This document shows, in pieces, positions 47,297-56,934 of a stretch of DNA of 64,000 bases. The translations under genes were made by a program, and so were the position numbers. Each line of letters opens with the position of its first letter. Positions within the stretch are counted from its first letter, which is position 1. The notes under the pieces are model-generated. The model was not told the origin of the DNA. It was given only the letters and a program-made list of their open reading frames with translations, and did no database searches. Location: positions 42,539 to 106,538 of the forward strand of contig FJUW01000092.1 of NCBI GenBank assembly GCA_900074885.1, given 5' to 3'. The DNA comes from Rhynchosporium graminicola. Its lineage: Eukaryota > Ascomycota > Leotiomycetes > Helotiales > Ploettnerulaceae.

Positions 47297-48493
47297 CTAC
47301 ACCAAGACGGCTTGCTCCTCTTTTGCCTCTGCATCTGCACGCCCTATTGCTTCTGGATCGAGGTACGGTCGCTCCCCTATGCTTGCAACTCTGTAGCCAA
47401 GTCTGTTGCCCAAACCTTTGCCTAGATAGTCCGGTGTAGCCGTGTGGACTACACAGCGATTGTCCCAAATAGCCATGTCATTTACGTTCTCCCACCGGTA
47501 GCGAACCTGTATATCGTGATTAAGCGACACCAGATCGTTCAACCAGTCCAGCAGCCTCTTCGACTCGTCCGGTGATACCCCGTTGATGAATTCAACATGA
47601 TGACCCAGAGCGTAGATACTGTTCCATCCCGTAACGGGGTTGGTCCTCACAACTGGATGCACTGCGCGAAGACGACGCCCAGTGTTCTCGGGCGCACCGC
47701 GCGGATCCTCATACCACGGAATACCGGTCAGCTCGGCGGCCTGGTTGTACTTTGGCTGTCCGCCAGTGAAAGTCAGGGTTTTGAAAAAAGCGTGCAACGG
47801 TGGCGAAAGGCGGTCGTATAGCTCGTAGCCTGACGCCCAGAGAGTGTCGCCTCCAGTGCGTGGCTTCTCAACCATACGCAACACAGCATAGTCAGACGTG
47901 ACGTGCTCGAATGTCGTATCGGAGTGCCACATACGATGCATCAGGGTCGCGCGAGGGTCTTGAAGCCGCGCACGTTGGTGCGCGACCTTCTGCGCAGCGG
48001 GGAGGGACTTATCTGGCTCGAAGTGAGTGATAACAGTCACTTCGGGGTCTTCCAGCTCTTTTCCCGGTTGTCGTAAAGGGAAAACGTGGAGACCTGAAGT
48101 GGCTGGCTTGCCCGAGAGCAGACCCATCCGCTGGCCCAGCTCCTTCTGTAGCTCGATCGTCATGTCGTTTTGGCTGCGGAAAAATACCACACCACGGCGC
48201 GACACGGTTATGGCCAGGTCGCGGAGGAGCCGATCCGAGTCGGGCGCCCGGAGCCACGACGCCAGGTTGGCGTCAGGAAACTCACGACCTATGTTAGGTG
48301 TAGTATCAAAACTCCGGAAATCATCGAGGGACCCACTATACTTGAGAGGTTCCTTATGACCGGTGAGAAGAGCCGCGTCGACGAAGCAGTGATCCGGAAG
48401 GTTAGCATCTCTGGTAAGCGGAGAAGCCTTGACTGGTTTAGGGACTGCTGAAGGCGTGGATGCCGGTAAGACCCATTCTAGAGTCGATGCCAT
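47297..48493 (-). CDS. TauD/TfdA family 2-oxoglutarate/Fe(II) dioxygenase
   Basis: Single-exon minus-strand gene of 398 residues, intact from ATG at 48493. The iron-binding facial triad is visible: H190 and D192 in RMWHSDTTFEH and H350 in CVVHTATPDY. R368 in the NRLGYRVASIGERP segment is the likely 2-oxoglutarate carboxylate ligand. The TGGDT segment (213-217) and the RGVVFFRSQ strand (100-107) are also typical. The family couples decarboxylation of 2-oxoglutarate to hydroxylation of a substrate, in fungi often taurine, other sulfonates, herbicide-like acids or secondary metabolites. The substrate cannot be read from sequence. No introns and a rather GC-rich body set it apart from its neighbours. 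It lies tail-on to a pogo transposon, 233 bp away. Confidence 0.93.
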   Translation of the reverse strand: MASTLEWVLPASTPSAVPKPVKASPLTRDANLPDHCFVDAALLTGHKEPLKYSGSLDDFRSFDTTPNIGREFPDANLASWLRAPDSDRLLRDLAITVSRRGVVFFRSQNDMTIELQKELGQRMGLLSGKPATSGLHVFPLRQPGKELEDPEVTVITHFEPDKSLPAAQKVAHQRARLQDPRATLMHRMWHSDTTFEHVTSDYAVLRMVEKPRTGGDTLWASGYELYDRLSPPLHAFFKTLTFTGGQPKYNQAAELTGIPWYEDPRGAPENTGRRLRAVHPVVRTNPVTGWNSIYALGHHVEFINGVSPDESKRLLDWLNDLVSLNHDIQVRYRWENVNDMAIWDNRCVVHTATPDYLGKGLGNRLGYRVASIGERPYLDPEAIGRADAEAKEEQAVLV

Positions 48494-48654
48494 CTTGTAC
48501 TTTTCGAATACCGAGTTTTTTTGAAGGAATGAAGTAAAGTGGAAGATGTTGATGAGATTTTGTGTCTAATTGCCAAAAACTTTCTGTAACATGAACCACC
48601 TGGAGTACATCCATTAATCTCCGCGGTTTTATATAGTCGACCTCCATACAGAGG
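48494..48654. promoter_or_regulatory. upstream region of the dioxygenase gene
   Basis: Only about 160 bp separate the dioxygenase start from a MITE, so the MITE may sit inside its promoter. A TATATAG stretch is present near 48630. No defined site. Confidence 0.3.
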
Positions 48655-48841
48655 TACTGCGGCTAAGTACGATTAGCAGGGGGCTCATGGACTTCACTGC
48701 AAGTGGCAGTAACTAGGTCTGTAAGCAGGGCATAAACTACTCGATCAGTAATCGCAAAGTCAGGCCGCTTTAGGCATTATACCTTTTGCAGTAAAGTCTT
48801 GTATCATCTGCTAACCGTGCTAATAATACTTAACCGCTGTA
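48655..48841. mobile_element. 187-bp MITE with CAGCGGTTAAGT-type ends
   Basis: Left end TACTGCGGCTAAGTA and right end TACTTAACCGCTGTA are inverted repeats. A second copy is at 53271-53474, with partial copies near 12450-12560 and 53690. It has no coding capacity. Confidence 0.75.
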
Positions 48842-48857
48842 CGAAAGAATGCTTATA

Positions 48858-48966
48858 GTGGGTCTCGTACACCGTTGTAACCGCAAAGGTAATATTTTCC
48901 AATGAACGGTGTAGATTCGTGAAAAAGGCCAAAGTCTATACAAAAACAGTGCTATACGAGACCCAC
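48858..48966. repeat. 109-bp inverted repeat
   Basis: GTGGGTCTCGTA at the left pairs with TACGAGACCCAC at the right. Inside, ACACCGTT (about 48869) pairs with AACGGTGT (about 48906). Such nested symmetry suggests a small MITE or a folding element directly beside the 187-bp MITE. Confidence 0.6.
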
Positions 48967-49616
48967 CGCAAATACCCCTGCGTACCTTTGGAGAGTCGAG
49001 GATGAGAAAATCCCACCAAATCGGCACCGGTGCTTTCGCTGACCAGCCTCTGCTAAATTTTGAAAGTCTGTGTATGCTTTTTACTCTACACCCACCCCCC
49101 TTCCCCCCTCGTTTTAAAAATTAACCAAGAGGGGAGTAAGAACGAGTATATCGCCTCGACTCAAGTTCGAGTCATTGATACCGTTCATTGGTGCAGGTTC
49201 AGATATTCGTACTCGAAATCTGTCGCAACAATATTTACATTGGTGAGGGTAAAGACGTGCTTTGAGTACAGGAAAGGCAATAATATCACAACCCGTATTT
49301 GATTGTTCCAGGATATGGGTTTCACCGCCACCTGAGGTGTCCAAGGCTGGTAGCACATGATCATTTCTGTCGAAGTAGACTTAAGATTTTTTCGATCAAA
49401 TGAAAAAGTACCTCGCTGTTGTCAATTGGTAAGAAGTAATAGTACGGTATGTTGTTACGCCGGGACAATTTGTACCGTATCCTCCTTCGCAACTCCCCAC
49501 ATCCCGGCCCCAAAATGGGCTGCTTCTAACCTCTGGATAAACTTTCTTTTCTTTCACCTATTCCTTTTTGTAGAAAGAGGAGAACCAAGTAATTCAAAAA
49601 AACCGACTCTCGCTCG
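48967..49616. other. intergenic, no gene supported
   Basis: Normal composition, with a C-rich run (CACCCACCCCCCTTCCCCC) near 49090. Short open frames on both strands carry no recognisable domain. Confidence 0.5.
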
Positions 49617-50832
49617 TCACACATGATGCATACGGATTACGACCTTCTGGGCAGAGAGAGTACCGCTCTTCACCAGCTCCAACCCTTCCGCAACAGCTTC
49701 TAGGCCGCCATCTAGTACCCGAATTGGATGAGGCCGTAACTTTCCTTCGTCAAGAAGCTTCTGGGCCACCTCGTAGAAGTGGAAACCAGCCTTTCGCAAT
49801 TCCTCGCTCGCCGGTCGTCCATACGGTGCAGGCCACGTAGAACCGTGGCCAGAGAGTGTTGGAGCCAATACCCAATCTCCGGACACCAGTTTCCGTGAGG
49901 CTGTGTGCTCCGGATACGCGTTAAGGGCCACATACTTGCCACCAGCACGTCCGATGGCTGCGTAGCAAGCTTTCGTCGTCGGCACGGTCGAGACGCAGTC
50001 CAGAGCATAGGCCAGCCTGTTACCAGTGTAGGTACGCTGTAAGAGTATACATGTCAATATTAGGGAGATATAACAAAACGAACGTCAACTCTATAGCGGA
50101 CTCACAATTTTTCCAGCCACCTCTGGGTCCTTGTAGTCAAAAACCTCTGCCGCGCCGTAAGATTCCACAAGGTCAAAGTTCTTCGGCGAGCAGGTTGCAA
50201 TGGGTGTCAGATTTGCCCTGCGTCACCTGTCAGGATGCCGGAAAACGGTAAGTTCACAGCCGAACCTACAGCTTGAGCAATTGAATTGCGATTGTTCCCG
50301 TCGATGTAGCTCCGCCCCAGACCAGCACCGTGAAAGGCTTTTCGGCGGGGACGTCTGGCAATGGCAGCCCGGCTGCTATAATTGCATGCCCTGCCGTGCC
50401 GACACTGACGCCCATGGACGCTCCCGCCTCGGTGTCGATCCATGATGGTAGCTTCAGCCAGATTCTCCCGTTGTTGACATTGTACTCCTTGAACGCACCC
50501 ATATCCGGCATCTTCGCATGCATGGGGTTCTGACCGCCGCATACACGATCACCCAACTCGATGCCTTTGACGTCGGAGCCCACAGCAATGACAGTACCCG
50601 CGTAGTCACCACCCAGGACGCCTGAGGGGAGCGAGAAATCGGCCTGGGTTAATTTGAGGTCGCTAGGATTCACAGCCAGAGCCTCTGTCTTCACACAGAA
50701 CTCATCTGGCTCGAGAGCTCTGACTGGATAGTCATCCTGCACAGTGACCTGACCATCCGCCTTCACAACAACAGCGCGTTGGGTCGAGGGAAGTGCGAAC
50801 ATTTCTCGAGACACAGCTGCTGAATCGTTCAT
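49617..50832 (-). CDS. zinc-type MDR oxidoreductase, trans-acting enoyl reductase-like
   Basis: Three exons on the minus strand (50832-50270, 50217-50106, 50036-49617) give 364 residues; introns are 52 and 69 bp. The splices are set by the family frame: [20 protein letters not shown] across intron 1 and GKI|RTYTGN across intron 2. The GroES-like domain spans about 18-130 ([20 protein letters not shown]). The NADPH fold begins at [10 protein letters not shown] (171-180). No catalytic-zinc ligand set is apparent. This is the medium-chain dehydrogenase group whose fungal members serve as stand-alone enoyl reductases for highly reducing polyketide synthases, or act as general quinone/enoyl reductases. 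The divergent serine hydrolase fits a metabolite cluster, but no synthase is in the window. Confidence 0.92.
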
Positions 50833-51913
50833 AGTGTATATGGTTTACAATGAGATTATGAAATCTACCGTGCGAATGAAAGAGGATGCGCGCGATGGAA
50901 CTTGAGCGCGATGACTGCTACCACTTTCCGGTGTTTCGACCTGCTTTTGTAGATGTCATGGTGATCCAAACTCCACGAGCTCCAGCGCCATCGTACATTT
51001 CTCCCCTGTATAGCGAAGTCTAATTTATGCAGACTGGAATTTGGAGTATCTTCTCAATTCCTTGGACTAAAGCAAGCAGTATAAGTCCAGAAGCTTATAC
51101 TCCTCCCATCTTCCTTGATTACTACTAGCCCCCCTCCACCCGTCCCCGCTATGTTTCCTAGCGTGAAAGACTGGTACAGGCCTGTTTACATCAAAAAACC
51201 CTGGAAATCCCACTATCCCACCATGAAACATTCCGGGGTGTGGATAGTAGTAATTAATTACCTTGATAGAGGGGGGGGAGAGGACACTGCACAAACTGAG
51301 ATCCCCGCTCGAGAACAAACGATCCGTAAACTCAAAGGACACAACATCCAATAAAGAGTTCCTTAACCGAAGGACTGGGAAAATCCCTCCAGAAGATAGA
51401 TGTCCCTTTACCCCGCCACAAGCGCTACGAGCGGAATAAACCTCATAACACACATAATGCTCGATACATCCTATAACATAATCCTTAGCATCTGTTGGTA
51501 GGTTATAGTAGGGCTAGATCTCCAAAGCCTTTACTATTATGCCTTAGTCTATCAAGCTGATCGTCCACTGGTCCGAACCCCCCAAAGCAGCCGATCATTG
51601 CGAATGTTCCTACTCACTACTACCATTGTACCTTCAAATCTACAGTGAGCTCTCGTTTATCAGCTCTATCAACGCTGGCAACCGTGTGGGCATCCGCCAC
51701 ACATGTCACAGTACCAGTGGTTATCCAATTACGAAGTTGGCAGAGATTCAAGGAAAGCATTCAACTGCGCCGAGGGGAGACAACTTTTCTGATTACTCTG
51801 ATCAGATTCGGTACTAGCGGATACACCTTTTAGAGTAAGTGATTTGACCCAGTCCAAGATGGGTTGACCGCATCGTAAACAATCCTCTGTGTTGACGCCC
51901 AACAGCGACTTGA
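50833..51913. promoter_or_regulatory. divergent intergenic region between the enoyl reductase and hydrolase genes
   Basis: 1.08 kb between two divergent starts should hold both promoters. It contains a G run (AGAGGGGGGGGAGAGG near 51270). No coding region is supported, and I see no defined binding-site array. Confidence 0.4.
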
Positions 51914-52669
51914 ATGGTAAAAATGACGCCAGCTACAGGACATCGAGTATCGCACAAACCAGCCATTCTATGTCTGCACAGTGTTGGCTCTTCTGGAGCC
52001 ATCTTGCGCGCTCAGCTTTCGAGATTCCAGCTGGCACTGGCGGAGGAATTTGAGCTGGTATTCCTGGATGCATCATTCCCCTCCCCAGCTGGTCCAGGGA
52101 TCTTGCCACTGTATCGCCATATGGCACCCTTCTACTCCTGGATTGACATGAGCGGAACGACTACTCCTGACTCACAGATTGATACTGCTGAAGCTACAGT
52201 ACGTAACACCGTCCAGGAGTGGAACTCTATGGGAGGACAGGCAGAATACAAGATCGTAGGAGTGTTGGGCTTTTCTCTTGGCGCCATGTTGGCTGTTCAC
52301 CTCCTTTGGCAACAGCAGATGGGACGGCTGCCATGGTTGCCAACCCTTCGCTTCGGGATTTTGATCTGCCCGTACTTTCCCGAACACATGTCAGCTCGCA
52401 TGCACGCGGATGCCAGGGAGCACAACTGCGACCGTGCAGTGATCAACAGTGTGCCAACGGTGCACTTGCTTGGCAATCGTGACATCTTTCTTCGGCGCGG
52501 AAGGAATCTCGTCACCGAACATTTCACGCCAGCACTCACCGATGTGATGGAATTTCATGGTGGCCACGAGTGCCCCAGAGCCAGCGCGATTTGCGAAGAG
52601 GCGGCGAAGCGCATACTTAGTATTTCTCATACGCAGTCACTGCCTCCCAGACAGAAAGGCGCTGAGTGA
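51914..52669 (+). CDS. FSH1-type serine hydrolase (alpha/beta hydrolase)
   Basis: Single-exon gene, 251 residues. The fold begins with KPAILCLHSVGSSGAILRAQ, the FSH1 oxyanion region. The nucleophile elbow is GFSLG with Ser121, the acid is probably Asp190 in LLGNRDIF, and the catalytic His is His218 in FHGGHECPR. The length is normal. A second Met at residue 4 could also be the start; the first is used here because it is in frame and nothing contradicts it. Family members cleave esters or thioesters; in fungal pathways they release or edit polyketide chains. It is divergent from the enoyl-reductase-like gene, suggesting co-regulation from the shared 1.08-kb spacer. That pathway role is inference. 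Confidence 0.92.
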   Translation: MVKMTPATGHRVSHKPAILCLHSVGSSGAILRAQLSRFQLALAEEFELVFLDASFPSPAGPGILPLYRHMAPFYSWIDMSGTTTPDSQIDTAEATVRNTVQEWNSMGGQAEYKIVGVLGFSLGAMLAVHLLWQQQMGRLPWLPTLRFGILICPYFPEHMSARMHADAREHNCDRAVINSVPTVHLLGNRDIFLRRGRNLVTEHFTPALTDVMEFHGGHECPRASAICEEAAKRILSISHTQSLPPRQKGAE

Positions 52670-53270
52670 GAAGTAAGATACGTCCCAAGAAGCGGATTTT
52701 CGGAGAACATACAGGAGGCTTTCCTTGGGCGAAACGCGAACTCCCAAGGTCTTACGAGAAGTTGTTGTAGATTCACTAGCACCGCTTGTTTGAAACGGTC
52801 TTAAGTGAACAAGTACGATAAGGCTTGCCTTTCTCGAGATAAACATTTTAGTCCCACGCATTCTGCCAGGAGCAGGAGAAAACGTATGTTTGCGTGGCCT
52901 TGTACATCTTTATAGCATCGTAATCGAGGCGATTACTATCAATTCTCTATACAAGCTGTTCCTGTCCTCGCACGGAAATGCTCATCATCCCAGTATTATG
53001 TTCTTGGTTGGGGAGACCCGACCGGACTCTAGTAATATATCAAACGGATCCCACCAAGATAGACATACCACCAAGATAAAGGTTTCTGCTCAAAACTGTG
53101 CTCCGAGTGCCAACTCGCATATCGTTCGCTTAGATCCAGAACAGCAAGTGGTCGTTCCCCAATATACACATATCCAGGGGCACCGGAGTGGGTTTTCAGT
53201 AAAGCTGCTTGCAAGGTCCTCCGTCTTCAGAGTGAATCACATGTGTTACACAACTAGAGCATCACGGAGG
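52670..53270. other. 3' flank of the hydrolase gene, no gene supported
   Basis: The frame at 52890-53282 has no recognisable domain, no conserved start context and no supporting neighbours. I leave it unannotated. Confidence 0.5.
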
Positions 53271-53474
53271 TACAGCGGTTAAGTGTTGGTTAAGTTTTGT
53301 TAGAGACCTAGTAAGGGTCAGGTTGACTTACTGCAAATAGTAATAACCAGGTCTAGGGCTAGGCAGAAATACCCAAGTAGTAAAGGGGGAGTTCAGTGCG
53401 ATCTAGAGATATTACGATTCGTACTAAAGTCTGCTAGCCCTCTGCTAGCTCTATCATAACACTTAACGGCTGTG
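53271..53474. mobile_element. 204-bp MITE, second copy of the CAGCGGTTAAGT family
   Basis: Left end TACAGCGGTTAAGTGTT; right end AACACTTAACGGCTGTG is its near inverse. The interior shares AGGTCTAGGGC / AGGTCTGTAAGC-type stretches with the 48655 copy. Confidence 0.75.
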
Positions 53475-53514
53475 CTTTCGTAATTAAAGGCGGACTGAAG
53501 TCTTGACCCACTTC

Positions 53515-53595
53515 GATTCCAATATATATGAAATTCTGAACCAGGTCTAACGGGGTGACTTTTTCCACTTAATTCAGAATTCAATATATGTTAGG
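53515..53595. repeat. short inverted repeat
   Basis: AATATATATGAAATTCTGAA at the left pairs with TTCAGAATTCAATATAT at the right, with a loop of about 30 bp. Possible small MITE or hairpin. Confidence 0.5.
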
Positions 53596-53831
53596 TTTAA
53601 AGTAGGTTGAGGCGGTGTGAAAACACTTGACTTGAAGATAGTTTCGACTTTAACGCTAAAGCGTTTCGAGTTTTAAATCGCATACGAAGGTACTGCGGTT
53701 AAAGTCTTATATCTGGTCAGCCAGGAAAGTGGGAAGCTTGATCTAAACAGATAATATCGCCAGAGTAGCCTCCTGAGCACGCCCATACTACGATTTATAT
53801 ATAATCCTGGTTATTAGAAGTATCGCAAAAA
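53596..53831. other. island-to-repeat transition
   Basis: It holds a single partial MITE end (GGTACTGCGGTTAAAGTCTT at 53691-53710). No gene. Confidence 0.4.
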
Positions 53832-54484
53832 CAGTGTGAGAAAAAATAATCAGCCTACTTAATTATACTCGATTATAATCGATTATGATTGGATTAGATT
53901 AGGGTAGGTATTATAGACCTTTGATTAGATTAGAATAGATTATACTTAATGATTAGAATTAGAGTAGGCTTGATTGTTCTTATAAAATTAGCTATTTAAG
54001 CTATATAAGCTATATAAAGAGAGATAAAATATAATATATATTAGTAAATAGAGATATAGATATAGTTATTAAAGTAAAAAAGTATATATTATATACTCCT
54101 TTTATTTATAAGAATTAGAAATCGATAGAATAGAATAGAATTTTCTAGAAAATCTATTATAAATCTATAATTATTAATTATATTCTAGTAGTTTCTTTGA
54201 ATTTCTAGATCATGATTAATAATATACTACTAATAGAACATGAGTTTTTAATCATAGATACTGGTAATTTCTAGATTTGGATTACTTACTGCTAGAATAT
54301 CGCTTCAAAGCGAGATTCTAGCCCAAGGCAAGAGCCTAAGCTCAAAAAGAGAGCTTAAGCGAGGATCTAAGCTATTTTGAAACTAGTTGTATGTCACGTG
54401 CTCTACTCGATTATACTCAATTATACTTGATTATACTTTGATTAGATTAGAGTAGATTTAAATTACCTGTAATTAGATTAGAGT
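53832..54484 (-). mobile_element. hAT-derived non-autonomous element, truncated
   Basis: It starts with the terminus CAGTGTGAGAAAAAATAATC and about 130 bp of TGATTAGATTAGA subterminal repeats. These align with the inverse of the hAT 3' end at 43330-43586. No transposase frame follows; a second repeat cluster (GATTAGATTAGAG) occurs near 54460, just before an LTR cuts in. Confidence 0.65.
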
Positions 54485-54753
54485 TATAATAATAGCTTGC
54501 CTGAAGATTATATAAGTAGAAGGATAAAGACCGGGACCCAAGTTCCTAGGCATCCTAGCATAGTAAGTAGCGGACTTAGTATAGTATCGAACTAGTCCTA
54601 GCGTATATATTTAAGGTACTTTATATTCTATTTCTCTTCTTCTTCTTTTCTTATCTTCTTATTTCCTTAGTGGTAGACTATATAAAATCGCTCTTCGCTT
54701 CCTTACTTATTTTATCCCTACTAGTATACTGCTTTAAGTCTTATATTATTATA
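54485..54753 (+). repeat. third copy of the element A LTR
   Basis: It starts TATAATAATAGC and aligns with the LTRs at 20707 and 42819. A few bases of A-family leader follow (TTAAGTAAGAA), then unrelated copia sequence, so it is a truncated element end. Confidence 0.8.
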
Positions 54754-54769
54754 TTAAGTAAGAATATTA

Positions 54770-55699
54770 GTATAGCTAATAATCTTTACGAGACTAGATA
54801 TTACTTTTATCCTTAGAAAGCTTAGTTAATTTATAAGCGATCTAGCTAAGTACTACGGATATGCTCTGAAAGCGCTACTATAGTACCTAAAGTTAATTAT
54901 TGAGATAAGAATTCGCTATAGACTAAGGGGAGAATATAATACTATAGTTCTTTACTCTAATATAGACTAGGCGAGTAATAAGATCGACCGGAAAAGTATC
55001 TCTAGAAGCGTATTAATATTCTATAATAGATTATTCTCTTAATTAAATAAGAAGTAGCGCTCTATTACTATATCGAGCTGCGAATCAGAATATATAGCAC
55101 TTGCGAACTACGTAAAGTAAAGCTAATAGTTTATATAAGTACTACGAGATCTAAGATACTCTTACTTTATTAGGGAAGACTCGAGACTAATATAGATATT
55201 TAGAGATAACTAAGGAGTAATCGCTTTAACTAAGAACGCTTACCTAAACGAACGCTCGAAGTATATCGATATCGCTTATTACTTTATACGCGACTTAGCG
55301 GAAACTAGGAGCTTTAAAGTCGACTATATCCTAATAGCAGAAATAGTCGCTAACGGAATAATAAAGCCACTCGAACGAGTAGTATTTAAAAGGTTTAAAA
55401 GCTAAATAAGACCTATAGAGGACTTATAAGTAATAAGGTAATTGTAATATATTCTGAGGGGGAGTATTAGAATAGTTAGTATTTAGTGCAGTATTACGTA
55501 GTAACCTAATCGGGACTAGAGCTAATATATAGGCCTAGATATTAAAGAATATCCGGGATATATTATAGATATATACTTATTATAACTAATATAGTTAAGT
55601 TACTTAACGAAGATAATAGTCTAACTTACTACTATCTAATTCCTCTATGAATATTACCTCTATCCCTATAGGTATACGAGAATAGGGATATTCCTTTCA
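54770..55699 (+). mobile_element. Ty1/copia fragment with RNase H and 3' LTR
   Basis: The plus-strand frame gives copia RNase H: YGYALKALL*YLKLIIEI, SLYYYIELRIRI-region SSCESEYIALANYVK, DNQGVIALTKNAYLNERSKY, IDIAYYFIRDLA, IVANGIIKPLERVVF. A polypurine tract CTGAGGGGGAG leads into the LTR 55465-55699 (TATTAGAATAG, RIP form of TGTTAGAATAG, to CCTTTCA). The 5' part is missing. Confidence 0.82.
55465..55699 (+). repeat. 3' LTR of the truncated copia element
   Basis: 235 bp after the polypurine tract; ends CTTTCA. No second copy in the window. Confidence 0.65.
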
Positions 55700-55789
55700 A
55701 TAGAACTACTTATATTCGGAAAATATGTAAGAACTTAAGTTAAGCTTTTACTACTTAGTATTACTAGCTAATTTCTATTAATAAAACCT

Positions 55790-56433
55790 AGATCTGCTTA
55801 GAGCAGGTCTATAGGGTCGAAAGAAAGGTCGACCGTTAGGTCGAACGAGGGGTCGATAGAGATATCGGAACTAGAGGGTTCCGCGCCTACTAACTTAGTA
55901 TCTTTAAGTGCTCTCTCTCTTTCTTATTTCTCTTTTCCTTCTTTCTCTAAAGCTTTAAGAGCGTCGAGCTTAGCTATTAAATTTAAACTAGTAGTAATTA
56001 TCTTTTACTACTTTTTATATAAGAAACGTTTCTATTTCTTTAACTTTGCAATTCGCGTATAGAACTCGGCTATAGCTAAGTTTTCTATATCCTTTAATTT
56101 TTCGATTTAGGAATCTAGACTTTCCTATTCGAAAGCTATAGGTATCTAGTTCCTTATATGAATATCGTAGGATTTATTCAGTCGGGCGTAATAACTATAT
56201 CTAGTTAGTTTGGGATCATAAGGCGATATATACTTTTTATAATCCGCTTTTTTATACCTAGTATATAATACTATAATCTTACTACTTAATTCTATTTATC
56301 TTCTGAGTGTAATATAATCAACTCGTTTAGTTAAGCGTTTAGGGGGTATAATAAAAGAAAGAGACGGCTATAAATAGTCGTCGATATTTCCTTAGGCGTA
56401 CTTAAGCGTAAGGATATACTAAGACAGAAGGGG
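55790..56433 (-). pseudogene. antisense accessory ORF, third copy
   Basis: Minus-strand frame corresponding to 31090-31700: LTKRVDYI, LYTRYKKADYKKYISPYDP, LDS*IEKLKDIENLAIAEF, FLYKK, LIAKLDALKALEKEGKEK, AEPSSSDISIDPSFDL. Stops are TAA/TAG only. Relative to element B it has four extra codons in the charged middle region, an in-frame indel, plus many amino-acid changes. The B start ATG corresponds to ACG here. Confidence 0.55.
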
Positions 56434-56438
56434 GATAG

Positions 56439-56934
56439 TGTTACGAACTAGTATAGTTCTTAGCACTAAAACCGTCCTAGCACTAGAATACTAATAGTAC
56501 TACCTAGTAGTATATACTAGACGAGTTTTAGTACTAGAAAAGAGTTAGTACTATCAGAAGAAAAGTACTAATACGGTTATAGTACAGACTAGCGAGTAGT
56601 ATTATACGCCTACTAGTATTATAGTAATAACAGTATTATAGCTATAGGTGATCCAGGATCACGTGATATACTAGACTGCTAGACAGGTCGCGAGAGCTTA
56701 TACGCTCTGCAAGACGGTCTTATATAGCTAGTATAAGGGAACGAAAGTTCTATATAAGACTAGCACTTCTGCTATTAGATAGGAGCTTCGTGCTCAAATT
56801 CATATAGTAATTAACACTTACTTATAACGTCTTAATTCTAATTAAGAACTGAACTTCTTGTTTACTTTACTTTATAGCTAATACTAACCGACGAGCTTGT
56901 ATATCGCGTACTAGTCAGAATCAGGAACGTTATA
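56439..56934 (+). repeat. B-family 3' LTR
   Basis: 496 bp, starts TGTTACGAAC, ends AACGTTATA. Confidence 0.88.

Larger units (their letters stand above)
55700..56934 (+). mobile_element. 3' fragment of a B-family gypsy element
   Basis: From GAACTACTTATATTCGGAAAA onward it aligns with element B from about 31000 to its end: pol chromodomain tail, antisense frame, and LTR 56439-56934 (496 bp). Everything upstream is lost. Confidence 0.88.

Noticed and set aside
48009..48451. Several frames overlapping the dioxygenase gene
   Set aside because: Shadows caused by its GC-rich codons; the minus-strand 398-residue frame carries the whole 2-oxoglutarate dioxygenase motif set.
47297..52669. Assignment to a named metabolite or host-selective toxin cluster
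   Set aside because: The three enzymes occur in many pathways and no synthase is present; naming a product would be a guess.
52890..53282. 130-codon plus-strand frame
   Set aside because: No domain; it runs into a MITE end at 53271, which suggests chance.
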